A stretch of 64,000 nt of DNA from Hybos culiciformis (GCA_964007475.1 OZ023273.1:54455834-54519833); one strand, 5' to 3'; shown: positions 10,852-21,584, counted from the stretch's first letter. Notes: a model not told the origin generated them from the sequence alone. A program made the numbers and translations.

Positions 10852-13386
10852 ATGAGACCAGAAATGATGTCGAATTTTAACCAATATAGAGAGTTTTTCA
10901 ATTTTATTAAAAATATGTACAACGATAATATAAGCCATACATTAAAATGTTGGATTAATTATGCAAAGAAATACAAAAAAATTTCAATTCACATAGATTT
11001 TTTAACACAATGCCGGAAAGCTGATCTAATACCAAAACATATAAATAATATAGAAAATTCATTCAAACACATTGTTTTAAAAGATAACAAAATTAAACGA
11101 AAACTTAATAATAAACTTGAAGCCTTAAAGAAAAATTTATTAAATTTTGAAATCAAGGATTTCCATTTTCAATTAAAAGGGCTGGCTTCACAATTAAACG
11201 ACTTTGAGTTAGAATTTAGTAGAATTTTGCCTGATAACCTTTTAGAAAGGTTTTATGTTAGTCAGAGGATATCATTGGAGAGGATCTACAGGGCGGAGGT
11301 TGACAAGAAAAATAAAAAGTATAATTTGCTGTTTGCTTCAAAATATAAATATAACAACGAAGAAATTCGTAATTCATGGTTTGTAAATTTAACAAATAAT
11401 GATGTTCCGCTTGAGGTGGTAGATGTTGTTTCTCTAGGCAATAAATTTAATCTCCCTAACAAAAATTTAAAATTACACGAAAAAATCGAATTTATCAAAA
11501 ATATTGAGTCGTCCCTTCCAAAATTTCCTAAGAATGACCGCGACAATATAAGACTACAAACTATAAACATTATTAACAATCAAGGAAAAAACAATAAAAA
11601 ATTTAAACATAAAAATCACTTTGAACAAGAATTAAATAAAAACATAAAAATTACTAACAATTTCATTAAAAACAATCCTAATATCATGTTCACAACGGCT
11701 GATAAAGGTAATGTAACAGTTGCTGTTAAAAAATCAGAGTATGTCTCTAAAGTTTTAGATAATCTTGCAGATACTAACAATTACAAATCTGTAACCAAAA
11801 ACCCGATTAATCACATTGTTAATGAAACGAAAAATTTAATTAAGAAATGGAATAATAAAAAATACATTACTGAAATAGAGTTCAAAAACTTATTTATTAC
11901 ATCTGCAAATCTTCCGCGTGCTTACGGCTTACCCAAAATTCACAAAGAAAACACACCATATAGACTAATTGTTTCATCTGTAGGTAGCCCAATCCATATT
12001 CTTGCAAGTTTTTTACAAAAAATATTAATCAATGGTTTAAAGGAAGAAAATTTTTCAGTTAAGAACAGCTATGAATTCGTAAAAACAATAAACAATACTT
12101 ATGTTCCTGATGACCATGTAATGATTTCTTTAGATGTTACTTCCTTATTCACCAGTATACCCAATTCATTAGTTATAAGTAGTATCGAGACTAGATGGAA
12201 CCTTATATCAGAACATTGCAAAATTCCATGGAATGAAATGCGAACAGCTATAAATATTATATTAAATTCTACTTACTTCCAATTTAATGACAAATATTAT
12301 CATCAGACAGATGGATCGCCTATGGGCTCACCCCTTTCTCCTATTTTTGCCGAATTCGTAATGCGCGATTTGGAGAAATGCTCTCTTAATAGTTTGAGTT
12401 TTAAACCACTAATATACAATAGATATGTTGATGACATCTTCTGTATTTTACCAAAATCCGAGGTCAAAAACATCTTAAATACATTCAGTTCCTTTCACCC
12501 AAAAATAAAATTTACATATGAAACTGAAGAAAATAATAAAATTCATTTTTTAGACGTTTCAATAATAAAGAATCACAACAAATTAGAAACTAATTGGTAT
12601 AGAAAACCAACATATTCGGGACGTTTATTACATTTCCATTCTAACCATCCAATTACTCAAAAGAAAGCAATAATCTACAATTTAGTTGATAAGGCAATAT
12701 TATTGTCAAATAAAAGGTTCCATTTTGACAACTTAAATATCATCAAAAGAATTTTACGTACAAATTTTTACCCTGACAATTTCATAAAAAAATTTATTTG
12801 CATTACACAACAACATTTGAAAAACAAACAAAATTTTATAAATAACAATTTGCCTATTAATATAAACAACACTACCAGCTTAAGTAATAATACTGATAGC
12901 AATAATTGTAACATTCCAAAAATTGTCACTTTACCATTTCATAATACTATGTCAAAATCTTTTTCAAAAATTTTCAAACAAAAAAAAGCTAAATTGGTTC
13001 ATACAATTCAAAATAAATTGCAATTTGTTAATAAAGGCAAAGACAAAATATGTAATATTAACAAACACAATGTAGTATATAAAATCAATTGTAAAGACTG
13101 TAATTCGTGTTATGTGGGACAAACAAAAAGATCTTTGGAGACTAGAATTAAGGAACATAAAAACAACATTAAGCTACCGGTTGAACGTCATAGTGTGATT
13201 ACAAACCATAGAATGGAACACGACCATAATTTTGATTTTGACTTTCCAATAATTTTGGATAGTGAAAAAAATTATTATAAAAGAAACATTTCAGAGATGT
13301 TGTATATAAAGAGTTGCAACAATACTATTAATGCACAAATTGACACAGAAAAACTGAACAATATGTATAACATTGTTTTAAGTTAA
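10852..13386 (+). CDS. PLE reverse transcriptase with GIY-YIG endonuclease, copy 2
   Basis: Intact ORF equivalent to copy 1, with all RT motifs (LDVTSLFTS, GSPMGSPLSP, YVDD, FLDV) and the GIY-YIG domain preserved. One amino-acid difference, Arg to Thr at about residue 654, falls in the stretch between RT and the Asn-rich linker and away from recognised catalytic residues. The first ATG is at 10852. It would be expected to encode the same RT/endonuclease activity. Confidence 0.95.
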   Translation: MRPEMMSNFNQYREFFNFIKNMYNDNISHTLKCWINYAKKYKKISIHIDFLTQCRKADLIPKHINNIENSFKHIVLKDNKIKRKLNNKLEALKKNLLNFEIKDFHFQLKGLASQLNDFELEFSRILPDNLLERFYVSQRISLERIYRAEVDKKNKKYNLLFASKYKYNNEEIRNSWFVNLTNNDVPLEVVDVVSLGNKFNLPNKNLKLHEKIEFIKNIESSLPKFPKNDRDNIRLQTINIINNQGKNNKKFKHKNHFEQELNKNIKITNNFIKNNPNIMFTTADKGNVTVAVKKSEYVSKVLDNLADTNNYKSVTKNPINHIVNETKNLIKKWNNKKYITEIEFKNLFITSANLPRAYGLPKIHKENTPYRLIVSSVGSPIHILASFLQKILINGLKEENFSVKNSYEFVKTINNTYVPDDHVMISLDVTSLFTSIPNSLVISSIETRWNLISEHCKIPWNEMRTAINIILNSTYFQFNDKYYHQTDGSPMGSPLSPIFAEFVMRDLEKCSLNSLSFKPLIYNRYVDDIFCILPKSEVKNILNTFSSFHPKIKFTYETEENNKIHFLDVSIIKNHNKLETNWYRKPTYSGRLLHFHSNHPITQKKAIIYNLVDKAILLSNKRFHFDNLNIIKRILRTNFYPDNFIKKFICITQQHLKNKQNFINNNLPININNTTSLSNNTDSNNCNIPKIVTLPFHNTMSKSFSKIFKQKKAKLVHTIQNKLQFVNKGKDKICNINKHNVVYKINCKDCNSCYVGQTKRSLETRIKEHKNNIKLPVERHSVITNHRMEHDHNFDFDFPIILDSEKNYYKRNISEMLYIKSCNNTINAQIDTEKLNNMYNIVLS

Positions 13387-14248
13387 AAACATTTTATCCC
13401 TGTTTAAATTTCAAGTTCTTTTAAAGTATTTTGTTTTTTGTTAGATTAATTAAAATAACAAACCTTGTTTGAATTTTATATATAATTATTAATATAATAG
13501 TCTTTTTACTTATGTTTCAAAATTCATTAAAAATTTTTGATGTCAATGACCTATTAAAATTAAAAGATCGGTTTAGAAAAATTTTATTAATAGAATTTCT
13601 AATTTTTGATAAAATCTGTAATTTTTTAGTTTTTTTGTTTTCGGTTTTTGATTTCAAATAAAACATTGTTTACAATGATTTTGGAAAAGAAAAAATTTTT
13701 TATACCTGCTAAAAATTGAGGGAATCGAAAAAAATGTTTTTTGCCTTTTTAAGTTAATTAAAAAAGTGTCTCCTAACATTAAGTATCAAAAGATGCAATA
13801 ATAATAAAAAGTTTGATAAAATAATGTCATAAATTAACATTTATTTGAATTTTGAAGTTTTTGTTTGTTAAATCTCTTTTTATTTGCAACTTTTTTTATA
13901 ATTGATGAAGAAATTCTACCATAATTTTTCAAAAAAAATGTAGTAGAATTATCGGATATTTCCACGAAAATAGATAAATTGAGGTATGTGATTAAGTTTT
14001 CGTTTAATTAAAAACAAAAAATAATTTTTAGTAATAATACATAACATAATAAAATCAATTTAATTTCTTATAAAATTTACTATTTTGTTGATAGCATATA
14101 AAATATAAAAAAATCTTTTTGTATTAGATGTAGTTTAAATAAGGAATTTTAATTTTTTGAAAAAAACACAAAACAATCAAATTAGATATTATAGAAAAAT
14201 ATTGTCAAATTTTAAATTAATTAATTTTTACAGAAAAATAAATGAAAA

Positions 14249-14317
14249 ACATTAAAGATTTCTGATGAGGATGTAAACCAAACATCGAAACGTTAAATTC
14301 ATTTTAAGAACTAATGT
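14249..14317 (+). ncRNA. type I hammerhead-like ribozyme, PLE unit 3
   Basis: Same motif and offset as units 1 and 2. Core, helix II, short helix III and distal stem I pairing are all intact, with the same extra G after CTGATGA. Confidence 0.8.
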
Positions 14318-14438
14318 GAATTAAGAATAAATTCTTATATAAAAAAATAAAAAATACTTGTCTGATTTAATTGGTCGAAAATTTACAAAACATTAACAAA
14401 TAACACAGACGTTAAAAAAATAACAAAATAATTTGGAC

Positions 14439-16973
14439 ATGAGACCAGAAATGATGTCGAATTTTAACCAATATAGAGAGTTTTTCAATTTTATTAAAAA
14501 TATGTACAACGATAATATAAGCCATACATTAAAATGTTGGATTAATTATGCAAAGAAATACAAAAAAATTTCAATTCACATAGATTTTTTAACACAATGC
14601 CGGAAAGCTGATCTAATACCAAAACATATAAATAATATAGAAAATTCATTCAAACACATTGTTTTAAAAGATAACAAAATTAAACGAAAACTTAATAATA
14701 AACTTGAAGCCTTAAAGAAAAATTTATTAAATTTTGAAATCAAGGATTTCCATTTTCAATTAAAAGGGCTGGCTTCACAATTAAACGACTTTGAGTTAGA
14801 ATTTAGTAGAATTTTGCCTGATAACCTTTTAGAAAGGTTTTATGTTAGTCAGAGGATATCATTGGAGAGGATCTACAGGGCGGAGGTTGACAAGAAAAAT
14901 AAAAAGTATAATTTGCTGTTTGCTTCAAAATATAAATATAACAACGAAGAAATTCGTAATTCATGGTTTGTAAATTTAACAAATAATGATGTTCCGCTTG
15001 AGGTGGTAGATGTTGTTTCTCTAGGCAATAAATTTAATCTCCCTAACAAAAATTTAAAATTACACGAAAAAATCGAATTTATCAAAAATATTGAGTCGTC
15101 CCTTCCAAAATTTCCTAAGAATGACCGCGACAATATAAGACTACAAACTATAAACATTATTAACAATCAAGGAAAAAACAATAAAAAATTTAAACATAAA
15201 AATCACTTTGAACAAGAATTAAATAAAAACATAAAAATTACTAACAATTTCATTAAAAACAATCCTAATATCATGTTCACAACGGCTGATAAAGGTAATG
15301 TAACAGTTGCTGTTAAAAAATCAGAGTATGTCTCTAAAGTTTTAGATAATCTTGCAGATACTAACAATTACAAATCTGTAACCAAAAACCCGATTAATCA
15401 CATTGTTAATGAAACGAAAAATTTAATTAAGAAATGGAATAATAAAAAATACATTACTGAAATAGAGTTCAAAAACTTATTTATTACATCTGCAAATCTT
15501 CCGCGTGCTTACGGCTTACCCAAAATTCACAAAGAAAACACACCATATAGACTAATTGTTTCATCTGTAGGTAGCCCAATCCATATTCTTGCAAGTTTTT
15601 TACAAAAAATATTAATCAATGGTTTAAAGGAAGAAAATTTTTCAGTTAAGAACAGCTATGAATTCGTAAAAACAATAAACAATACTTATGTTCCTGATGA
15701 CCATGTAATGATTTCTTTAGATGTTACTTCCTTATTCACCAGTATACCCAATTCATTAGTTATAAGTAGTATCGAGACTAGATGGAACCTTATATCAGAA
15801 CATTGCAAAATTCCATGGAATGAAATGCGAACAGCTATAAATATTATATTAAATTCTACTTACTTCCAATTTAATGACAAATATTATCATCAGACAGATG
15901 GATCGCCTATGGGCTCACCCCTTTCTCCTATTTTTGCCGAATTCGTAATGCGCGATTTGGAGAAATGCTCTCTTAATAGTTTGAGTTTTAAACCACTAAT
16001 ATACAATAGATATGTTGATGACATCTTCTGTATTTTACCAAAATCCGAGGTCAAAAACATCTTAAATACATTCAGTTCCTTTCACCCAAAAATAAAATTT
16101 ACATATGAAACTGAAGAAAATAATAAAATTCATTTTTTAGACGTTTCAATAATAAAGAATCACAACAAATTAGAAACTAATTGGTATAGAAAACCAACAT
16201 ATTCGGGACGTTTATTACATTTCCATTCTAACCATCCAATTACTCAAAAGAAAGCAATAATCTACAATTTAGTTGATAAGGCAATATTATTGTCAAATAA
16301 AAGGTTCCATTTTGACAACTTAAATATCATCAAAAGAATTTTACGTACAAATTTTTACCCTGACAATTTCATAAAAAAATTTATTTGCATTAGACAACAA
16401 CATTTGAAAAACAAACAAAATTTTATAAATAACAATTTGCCTATTAATATAAACAACACTACCAGCTTAAGTAATAATACTGATAGCAATAATTGTAACA
16501 TTCCAAAAATTGTCACTTTACCATTTCATAATACTATGTCAAAATCTTTTTCAAAAATTTTCAAACAAAAAAAAGCTAAATTGGTTCATACAATTCAAAA
16601 TAAATTGCAATTTGTTAATAAAGGCAAAGACAAAATATGTAATATTAACAAACACAATGTAGTATATAAAATCAATTGTAAAGACTGTAATTCGTGTTAT
16701 GTGGGACAAACAAAAAGATCTTTGGAGACTAGAATTAAGGAACATAAAAACAACATTAAGCTACCGGTTGAACGTCATAGTGTGATTACAAACCATAGAA
16801 TGGAACACGACCATAATTTTGATTTTGACTTTCCAATAATTTTGGATAGTGAAAAAAATTATTATAAAAGAAACATTTCAGAGATGTTGTATATAAAGAG
16901 TTGCAACAATACTATTAATGCACAAATTGACACAGAAAAACTGAACAATATGTATAACATTGTTTTAAGTTAA
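14439..16973 (+). CDS. PLE reverse transcriptase with GIY-YIG endonuclease, copy 3
   Basis: Intact ORF whose protein is identical to copy 1, including Arg in ICIRQQ. Complete RT motif set and GIY-YIG nuclease; first ATG at 14439. The Helitron-like insertion lies 99 bp beyond its stop codon and does not disturb the coding region, though it may alter the 3' end of the transcript. Confidence 0.95.
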   Translation: MRPEMMSNFNQYREFFNFIKNMYNDNISHTLKCWINYAKKYKKISIHIDFLTQCRKADLIPKHINNIENSFKHIVLKDNKIKRKLNNKLEALKKNLLNFEIKDFHFQLKGLASQLNDFELEFSRILPDNLLERFYVSQRISLERIYRAEVDKKNKKYNLLFASKYKYNNEEIRNSWFVNLTNNDVPLEVVDVVSLGNKFNLPNKNLKLHEKIEFIKNIESSLPKFPKNDRDNIRLQTINIINNQGKNNKKFKHKNHFEQELNKNIKITNNFIKNNPNIMFTTADKGNVTVAVKKSEYVSKVLDNLADTNNYKSVTKNPINHIVNETKNLIKKWNNKKYITEIEFKNLFITSANLPRAYGLPKIHKENTPYRLIVSSVGSPIHILASFLQKILINGLKEENFSVKNSYEFVKTINNTYVPDDHVMISLDVTSLFTSIPNSLVISSIETRWNLISEHCKIPWNEMRTAINIILNSTYFQFNDKYYHQTDGSPMGSPLSPIFAEFVMRDLEKCSLNSLSFKPLIYNRYVDDIFCILPKSEVKNILNTFSSFHPKIKFTYETEENNKIHFLDVSIIKNHNKLETNWYRKPTYSGRLLHFHSNHPITQKKAIIYNLVDKAILLSNKRFHFDNLNIIKRILRTNFYPDNFIKKFICIRQQHLKNKQNFINNNLPININNTTSLSNNTDSNNCNIPKIVTLPFHNTMSKSFSKIFKQKKAKLVHTIQNKLQFVNKGKDKICNINKHNVVYKINCKDCNSCYVGQTKRSLETRIKEHKNNIKLPVERHSVITNHRMEHDHNFDFDFPIILDSEKNYYKRNISEMLYIKSCNNTINAQIDTEKLNNMYNIVLS

Positions 16974-17072
16974 AAACATTTTATCCCTGTTTAAATTTCA
17001 AGTTCTTTTAAAGTATTTTGTTTTTTGTTAGATTAATTAAAATAACAAACCTTGTTTGAATTTTATATATAA

Positions 17073-17354
17073 CTAGAAAAAAGCCTGCACAGAAAAAATA
17101 GTGCAGGCCTAGCCTAGTAACTATGCGTTGATTTTTGTCATTTCGAAAAGAATGCTTTTATTTTTTTATTGATAAAGTACGCCTTGATTTTTTTTTTTAC
17201 ATTTTAAAGTTTTTATCAAAGTACGCCTTGCATTCAGTGTTGCATAGTCATTCGGTTATTTTATTTATTATTTACGTTTAAAAAAATAAATAGAGGAAAG
17301 TGCCAACACTGTCAAGGTCGTTTAAGAGGTGAGTTCACCTTTTATTATATTAGA
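17073..17354 (-). mobile_element. non-autonomous Helitron-like insert
   Basis: A 282-bp insert present only in PLE unit 3. On the minus strand it starts TCTAATATAATA and ends with the hairpin GCCTGCAC / GTGCAGGC (10-nt loop), then six T and CTAG. The ends are flush between A and T of the target, with no target-site duplication when compared with the uninterrupted sequence in units 1 and 2. 5' TC, 3' hairpin, CTRR end and A^T insertion are the Helitron hallmarks. It has no coding capacity. The empty-site comparison inside the window makes the boundaries exact. Confidence 0.88.
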
Positions 17355-17873
17355 TTATTAATATAATAGTCTTTTTACTTATGTTTCAAAATTCATTAAA
17401 AATTTTTGATGTCAATGACCTATTAAAATTAAAAGATCGGTTTAGAAAAATTTTATTAATAGAATTTCTAATTTTTGATAAAATCTGTAATTTTTTAGTT
17501 TTTTTGTTTTCGGTTTTTGATTTCAAATAAAACATTGTTTACAATGATTTTGGAAAAGAAAAAATTTTTTATACCTGCTAAAAATTGAGGGAATCGAAAA
17601 AAATGTTTTTTGCCTTTTTAAGTTAATTAAAAAAGTGTCTCCTAACATTAAGTATCAAAAGATGCAATAATAATAAAAAGTTTGATAAAATAATGTCATA
17701 AATTAACATTTATTTGAATTTTGAAGTTTTTGTTTGTTAAATCTCTTTTTATTTGCAACTTTTTTTATAATTGATGAAGAAATTCTACCATAATTTTTCA
17801 AAAAAAATGTAGTAGAATTATCGGATATTTCCACGAAAATAGATAAATTGAGGTATGTGATTAAGTTTTCGTT

Positions 17874-18264
17874 TAATTAAAAACAAAAAATAATTTTTAG
17901 TAATAATACATAACATAATAAAATCAATTTAATTTCTTATAAATTTTACTATTTTGTTGATAGCATATAAAAAATAAAAAAATCTTTTTGTATTAGATGT
18001 AGTTTAAATAAGGAATTTTAATTTTTTGGAAAAAAACACAAAACAATCAAATTAGATATTATAGAAAAATATTATCAAATTTTAAATTAATTAATTTTTA
18101 CAGAAAAATAAATGAAAAGCATTAAAGATTTCTGATGAGGATGTAAACCAAACATCGAAACGTTAAATTCATTTTAAGAACTAATGTGAATTAAGAATAA
18201 ATTCTTATAAAAAAATAAAAAATACTTGTCTGATTTAATTGGTCGAAAAATTTACAAAACATTA
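17874..18264 (+). mobile_element. Penelope-like retroelement, truncated fourth unit (terminal repeat)
   Basis: Starts with the same TAATTAAAAACAAAAAATAA and runs through the ribozyme region to ACAAAACATTAA, where similarity stops just before the ORF leader ends. It differs from units 1-3 at several positions (for example TAAATTTTACTATT, TTGGAAAAAAAC, ATTATCAAA, AAAAGCATTA). It is therefore a distinct, slightly older or less homogenised copy, and forms the downstream terminal repeat of the array. Confidence 0.88.
18119..18187 (+). ncRNA. hammerhead-like ribozyme, terminal PLE copy
   Basis: Core and helix II are unchanged. The one substitution in the motif turns the distal stem I strand from ACATTA to GCATTA, which replaces an A-U pair by a G-U pair and keeps the helix. 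This structure-preserving change in an otherwise drifting copy is weak support for RNA-level constraint. Confidence 0.75.
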
Positions 18265-18996
18265 AAAAAGGAATATACTTTCAATATCGTCTTCTAATAA
18301 ATAGTAAAAGAGATTTTCGTTAACATATCGAAATATGCATTTTTTATGCAAAATTTATGCAAGTGCATATGCAGCAAATATGCACAAAATATGCAAATAT
18401 ATGCAAACACATGCAAAATATGCAGAAAATTTCATTAGAGAAAAAAACAATTATTAAAAAAAAAGTTATTAATTCGCACTAAAATTAGTTATTCAATTGA
18501 TAAAAATAAAATATTCAATTATAATTCAAATCGATTCAAATTGATGCTGCTAAAACAATTCCTTTAAAGTAATACCGTTTCCAAAAACGTTTTAGTTTCT
18601 ATTAAAAGAAATAAGACCGATTCAAAAACATTAAAAAACAATTTTGTAAATTTTTTGATTAATTTTTTGGTAACTGAAAGAACTTACCAAATAATTCGCT
18701 TTCACGACAAAAGAACAACAAATTTATCTAAGTTACATTTAACATTTTCACAAAACTTTTCACAAATTTAATAAAAGATATCGCCAGAACACATCAAAAA
18801 TTGTTACTTTTTCGACGAAATATTGACTACTACAAGCAACAACAACAAAATTTCAAAACCAGACTTCAAAATTTAAAAAACAAATCAATGCAAATTTTAG
18901 TAAATTTTTTTCAGCGAATCCCTTTTTTATCGTCGATTTCGCGCATTATTTTTGATAGTGTGTTTTAAAATTCGGTAGGAAATACTATGCCGTAAT

Positions 18997-19489
18997 CAGC
19001 GGCGGACTGGCACAAAAATTCGGCCCGGGCATTTCAAAAGGAACTAGGCTAGCGAAGAGAGAAATTTTTAAAAGAAAAAATGCCCAAAAACAGTAAATAA
19101 TAAACTATATTTAAATTCCAAAAAAAAAAACAATTCAAATAATTTTACTTTACATATAAAAATAAAAATTAAAAATTATTCACTTTTTTGTTTTTTTTTT
19201 TTTTTTTTAAATACGGTTAGTGCAAATATTCAAGACAGATAGATACTACTCGATTTTGCTAATTAAAAAGCAAACAAACACTTATTTAAAGAAATAAAAT
19301 TTATGAAATCGGCCCCAATAATTTAAAGAAGTAATTGTTTAATTTAGATAATTCCTTCTTGGATAATTAAATTATTAAAATATTACTTTGAATTCTAGTT
19401 TCGTAAGCTTGTAAAGAATATATAATTTAAAAAAAACTGTGGGCCCACCGGGCATTTGCCAAGTATGCCCGACTGCCAGTCCGCCGCTT
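18997..19489. mobile_element. hAT-type MITE nested in DNA transposon
   Basis: Ends CAGCGGCGGACTGGCA and TGCCAGTCCGCCGCTT are inverted repeats. Flanking 8-mers GCCGTAAT (18989-18996) and GCCGTACT (19490-19497) match at 7 of 8 positions. The interior of 493 bp has a GGCCCGGGCATTT/AAATGCCCGGTGGGCC-like subterminal pair and no ORF. It splits the surrounding transposon, so it is the younger of the two. Confidence 0.85.
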
Positions 19490-19570
19490 GCCGTACTCTA
19501 TTATAATATTTATTACTACTAATGAAACAATAGTACTTAATTTCTTAACTTCACAAGATAGAAAACAAGA

Positions 19571-19919
19571 TATTGTCCATGAAACAGGAATATATCCTAA
19601 AAAAACCAAATGTAATTTTGGCGAACAAGCGGACACTTTGTTCAGAATATATCCTAAAAAAACCAAATGTAATTTTGGCGCGCAAGCGGACACTTTATTC
19701 AGAAGTAATTGGAGGTACATAGTACTTTTTTCCTTACAAAAATGTGTGTCAAATTGATAGTACTATTTTTAATTGTGCTAAAAAAGCATGTAATGGATTT
19801 TTTCTAATTTTTCTGAGTACGACTGATCGACGCGTCATCAAAAAGTACATAATAATGCATCATTACCTCAAAAGTGGCAAAACTTCGTGATAGGACATAT
19901 TCCTGTTTCATGGACGATA
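19571..19919. mobile_element. small TIR element with internal 59-bp duplication
   Basis: TATTGTCCATGAAACAGGAA at the left is matched by TTCCTGTTTCATGGACGATA at the right. Inside, a 59-bp block containing AATATATCCTAAAAAAACCA and GCGGACACTTTGTTCAG is present twice in tandem (about 19588-19704). It is absent from the related transposon copy at 35.7-37.1 kb, so it is an insertion. The open frames across it are not convincing genes. Confidence 0.7.
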
Positions 19920-20218
19920 ATAAAATGTACGTTGATATGCAAAATATGCAAATATGCAAAAATATGCAGTATATGCGAATATGCAGATATAAATACGCTT
20001 CAAATAACTTGTTTTTACACCAAACGAACTTAGCTGTTTCTCTTTTTCTTCCAGGTTACTCCTGTACGAATATGCAATTGCATATAAATCCGCAGTCTAC
20101 TTATGACTTATGATATATAGATATTTTTTTTTTTTTTTTTTTATTAAAGTTACCAAATCACTAGGTGGGATACCTTTTATACTGAAGAAGTATGGATTTG
20201 GTAAAAAGGACAGGAAGT

Positions 20219-21055
20219 TTAGACGGGATTAAAAAGTGGGACAGTTAGTAGGTAATCATTTACACTTTTCTTAAAGCGGCGCAAGTCATAAATTAAGCGT
20301 CCACTAGCTGCCGGGAACAACTTTAATGGGAGAGCATTCCACATTCTTGAGGTGCGAATAGAAAACGAATCACCGAAGCTCGTTCTATCACATCTGGGAA
20401 TTTTTACGAAATATGGGTGTGACGTTGAAGCAGTACGTGTTTGGCGTGAAAATACTTGAAGTTGAGGAAGTAGGGCCTTTACTTCCAGGGAACACGTATC
20501 CATTCCAACAAGGTATTTATAAAAAATGGAAAGTGAACCTACATTACGACGGTGGTTGAGTGATGTTAATGAGCTGGTGGTTTGGTGATTATCGATTAAT
20601 CTAATAGCCCTTCTCTGAACTTTGTCCAGGTACTCAAGATGGGTTTTGGGAGCACCAGCCCATATATGCGAATTGTATTCTAATTTTGGTCGTATGTAGG
20701 ATTTGTAAATATTTAAGAGATCAGAGGGGGAAAAGTATTGTTTACATCTTTTTAAAAAACCAAGACATTTCGCTGCGTTTTTTGCCGTTTCGAAAATATG
20801 AATTTTCCAGCTTAAGTCGCAAGTTATTTTCGAACCTAAAATGTCAAGGCTTCCAGATTTGGCAATACTTTCTCCTTGAAAGGAAAATTGGGGATCAAAA
20901 GTTGACAGCTTTCTGGAAATTAGGCAGCATTGAGTTTTGGATGCATTAAACTCAACTCTGTTGAGAAGACCCCATTGTGAAATTTTGGAAAGGTCGTGAT
21001 TTATGCTACTTTGTAAAAAATTGCGTTTAGTAGTTACAGCATTTGATCGTAGCAT
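20219..21055 (-). pseudogene. LINE ORF2 C-terminal part (after frameshift)
   Basis: About 278 codons that continue the RT protein in another frame. It contains NHDLSKISQWGLLNRVEFNA followed by the thumb-like FLKRCKQYFSPSDLLNIYKS and RPKLEYNSHIWAGA, and ends in the PLKLFPA...FKKSVNDYL tail usual for insect Jockey-type ORF2 proteins. It overlaps the upstream piece by about 20 bp, showing that a small indel near 21040-21055 separates the catalytic and C-terminal parts. Not functional as it stands. Confidence 0.85.
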
Positions 21056-21584
21056 GCTACCAAGTTACTGTCATCGGCGAAGCTGTGGATGGGGTTTAGA
21101 GTACATTGCAGAAGATCATTAATGAAAATTAAAAATAGGGTTGGAGAAAGAACACACCCTTGAGGTACACCGGAGTTAATGTTGAAAATATGAGATTGGT
21201 AACCATCCACAACAGCACGAATAGAACGGCCAGACAAAAAGTTGCTGATCCAATTGACAAAGGCTGATCCTAGACCCATTGATTTAACTTTAGAAATCAG
21301 GGCCGAGTGCCACACTCGATCAAAAGCCTTAGCTATATCCAAAGCAACAACACAAGCTTCACCGGAGTTGTGAAGACTGGTGTTGAGCTTGTCGGACAAA
21401 TATGTCATCAGATCACCAGTCGATCTATTCGAGCGAAAACCATATTGCTGGTCACTTAGCAATTTGTTGATTTCAAGGTATTTTTTAACTTTATTATTAA
21501 TGAGAGATTCCATTACTTTGGAGAGAACAGAAGTAAGCGCAATAGGCCTGTAGTTTGAGGGATCGCATTTATCGCCTTTTTTTT
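21034..21584 (-). pseudogene. LINE reverse transcriptase, catalytic part
   Basis: Open on the minus strand from the truncation point: KKGDKCDPSNYRPIALTS, then QQYGFRSNRST, the catalytic VALDIAKAFDRVWH, SGVPQGCVLSPTLFLIFIND and HSFADDSNLV. These are RT blocks of a Jockey-clade LINE, with both the aspartate of block A and the FADD box preserved. It has no upstream endonuclease because of 5' truncation, and it runs into a stop shortly after FADD because of the frameshift. Confidence 0.9.

Larger units (their letters stand above)
10418..14004 (+). mobile_element. Penelope-like retroelement, tandem unit 2
   Basis: Same 3587-bp layout as unit 1. The difference seen is C at 12806 where units 1 and 3 have G, changing Arg to Thr in ICIRQQ. 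Such identity means either a very recent amplification or an assembly artefact; the single variant and the insert in unit 3 argue that at least some units are real. Confidence 0.9.
14005..17873 (+). mobile_element. Penelope-like retroelement, tandem unit 3 (with Helitron-like insert)
   Basis: Same layout as units 1 and 2 but 282 bp longer, because a Helitron-like element occupies 17073-17354 in the 3' region. Outside the insert the sequence matches the other units. The insertion must post-date duplication of the array, or else it was not copied into units 1 and 2. Confidence 0.9.
18265..20113. mobile_element. DNA transposon copy 1 (ATATGCA-rich family), nested insertions
   Basis: Shares sequence with the inverted copy at 35702-37094: GGAATATACTTTC near the left end, many ATATGCA/ATGCAAAT blocks, and a right end ATAAATCCGCAGTCTACTTA. 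The left TIR is missing where it meets the truncated PLE copy. Relative to copy 2 it contains two insertions, a hAT element at 18997-19489 and a TIR element at 19571-19919. There is no transposase. The superfamily is unclear. Confidence 0.75.
20124..21584 (-). mobile_element. 5'-truncated non-LTR (Jockey-like) LINE
   Basis: Minus-strand element. Its 3' end is a poly(A) of about 19 (T run 20124-20142) and its 5' end is cut near 21584, at the start of the RT domain. The flanks TATGATATATAG (near 20110) and TATGATGATATAG (near 21585) are similar and may be remnants of a target duplication. It lies directly next to the right end of the ATATGCA-rich transposon. Only the RT and the region C-terminal to it remain; ORF1 and the endonuclease are lost, and a frameshift splits the remainder. 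Confidence 0.85.
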
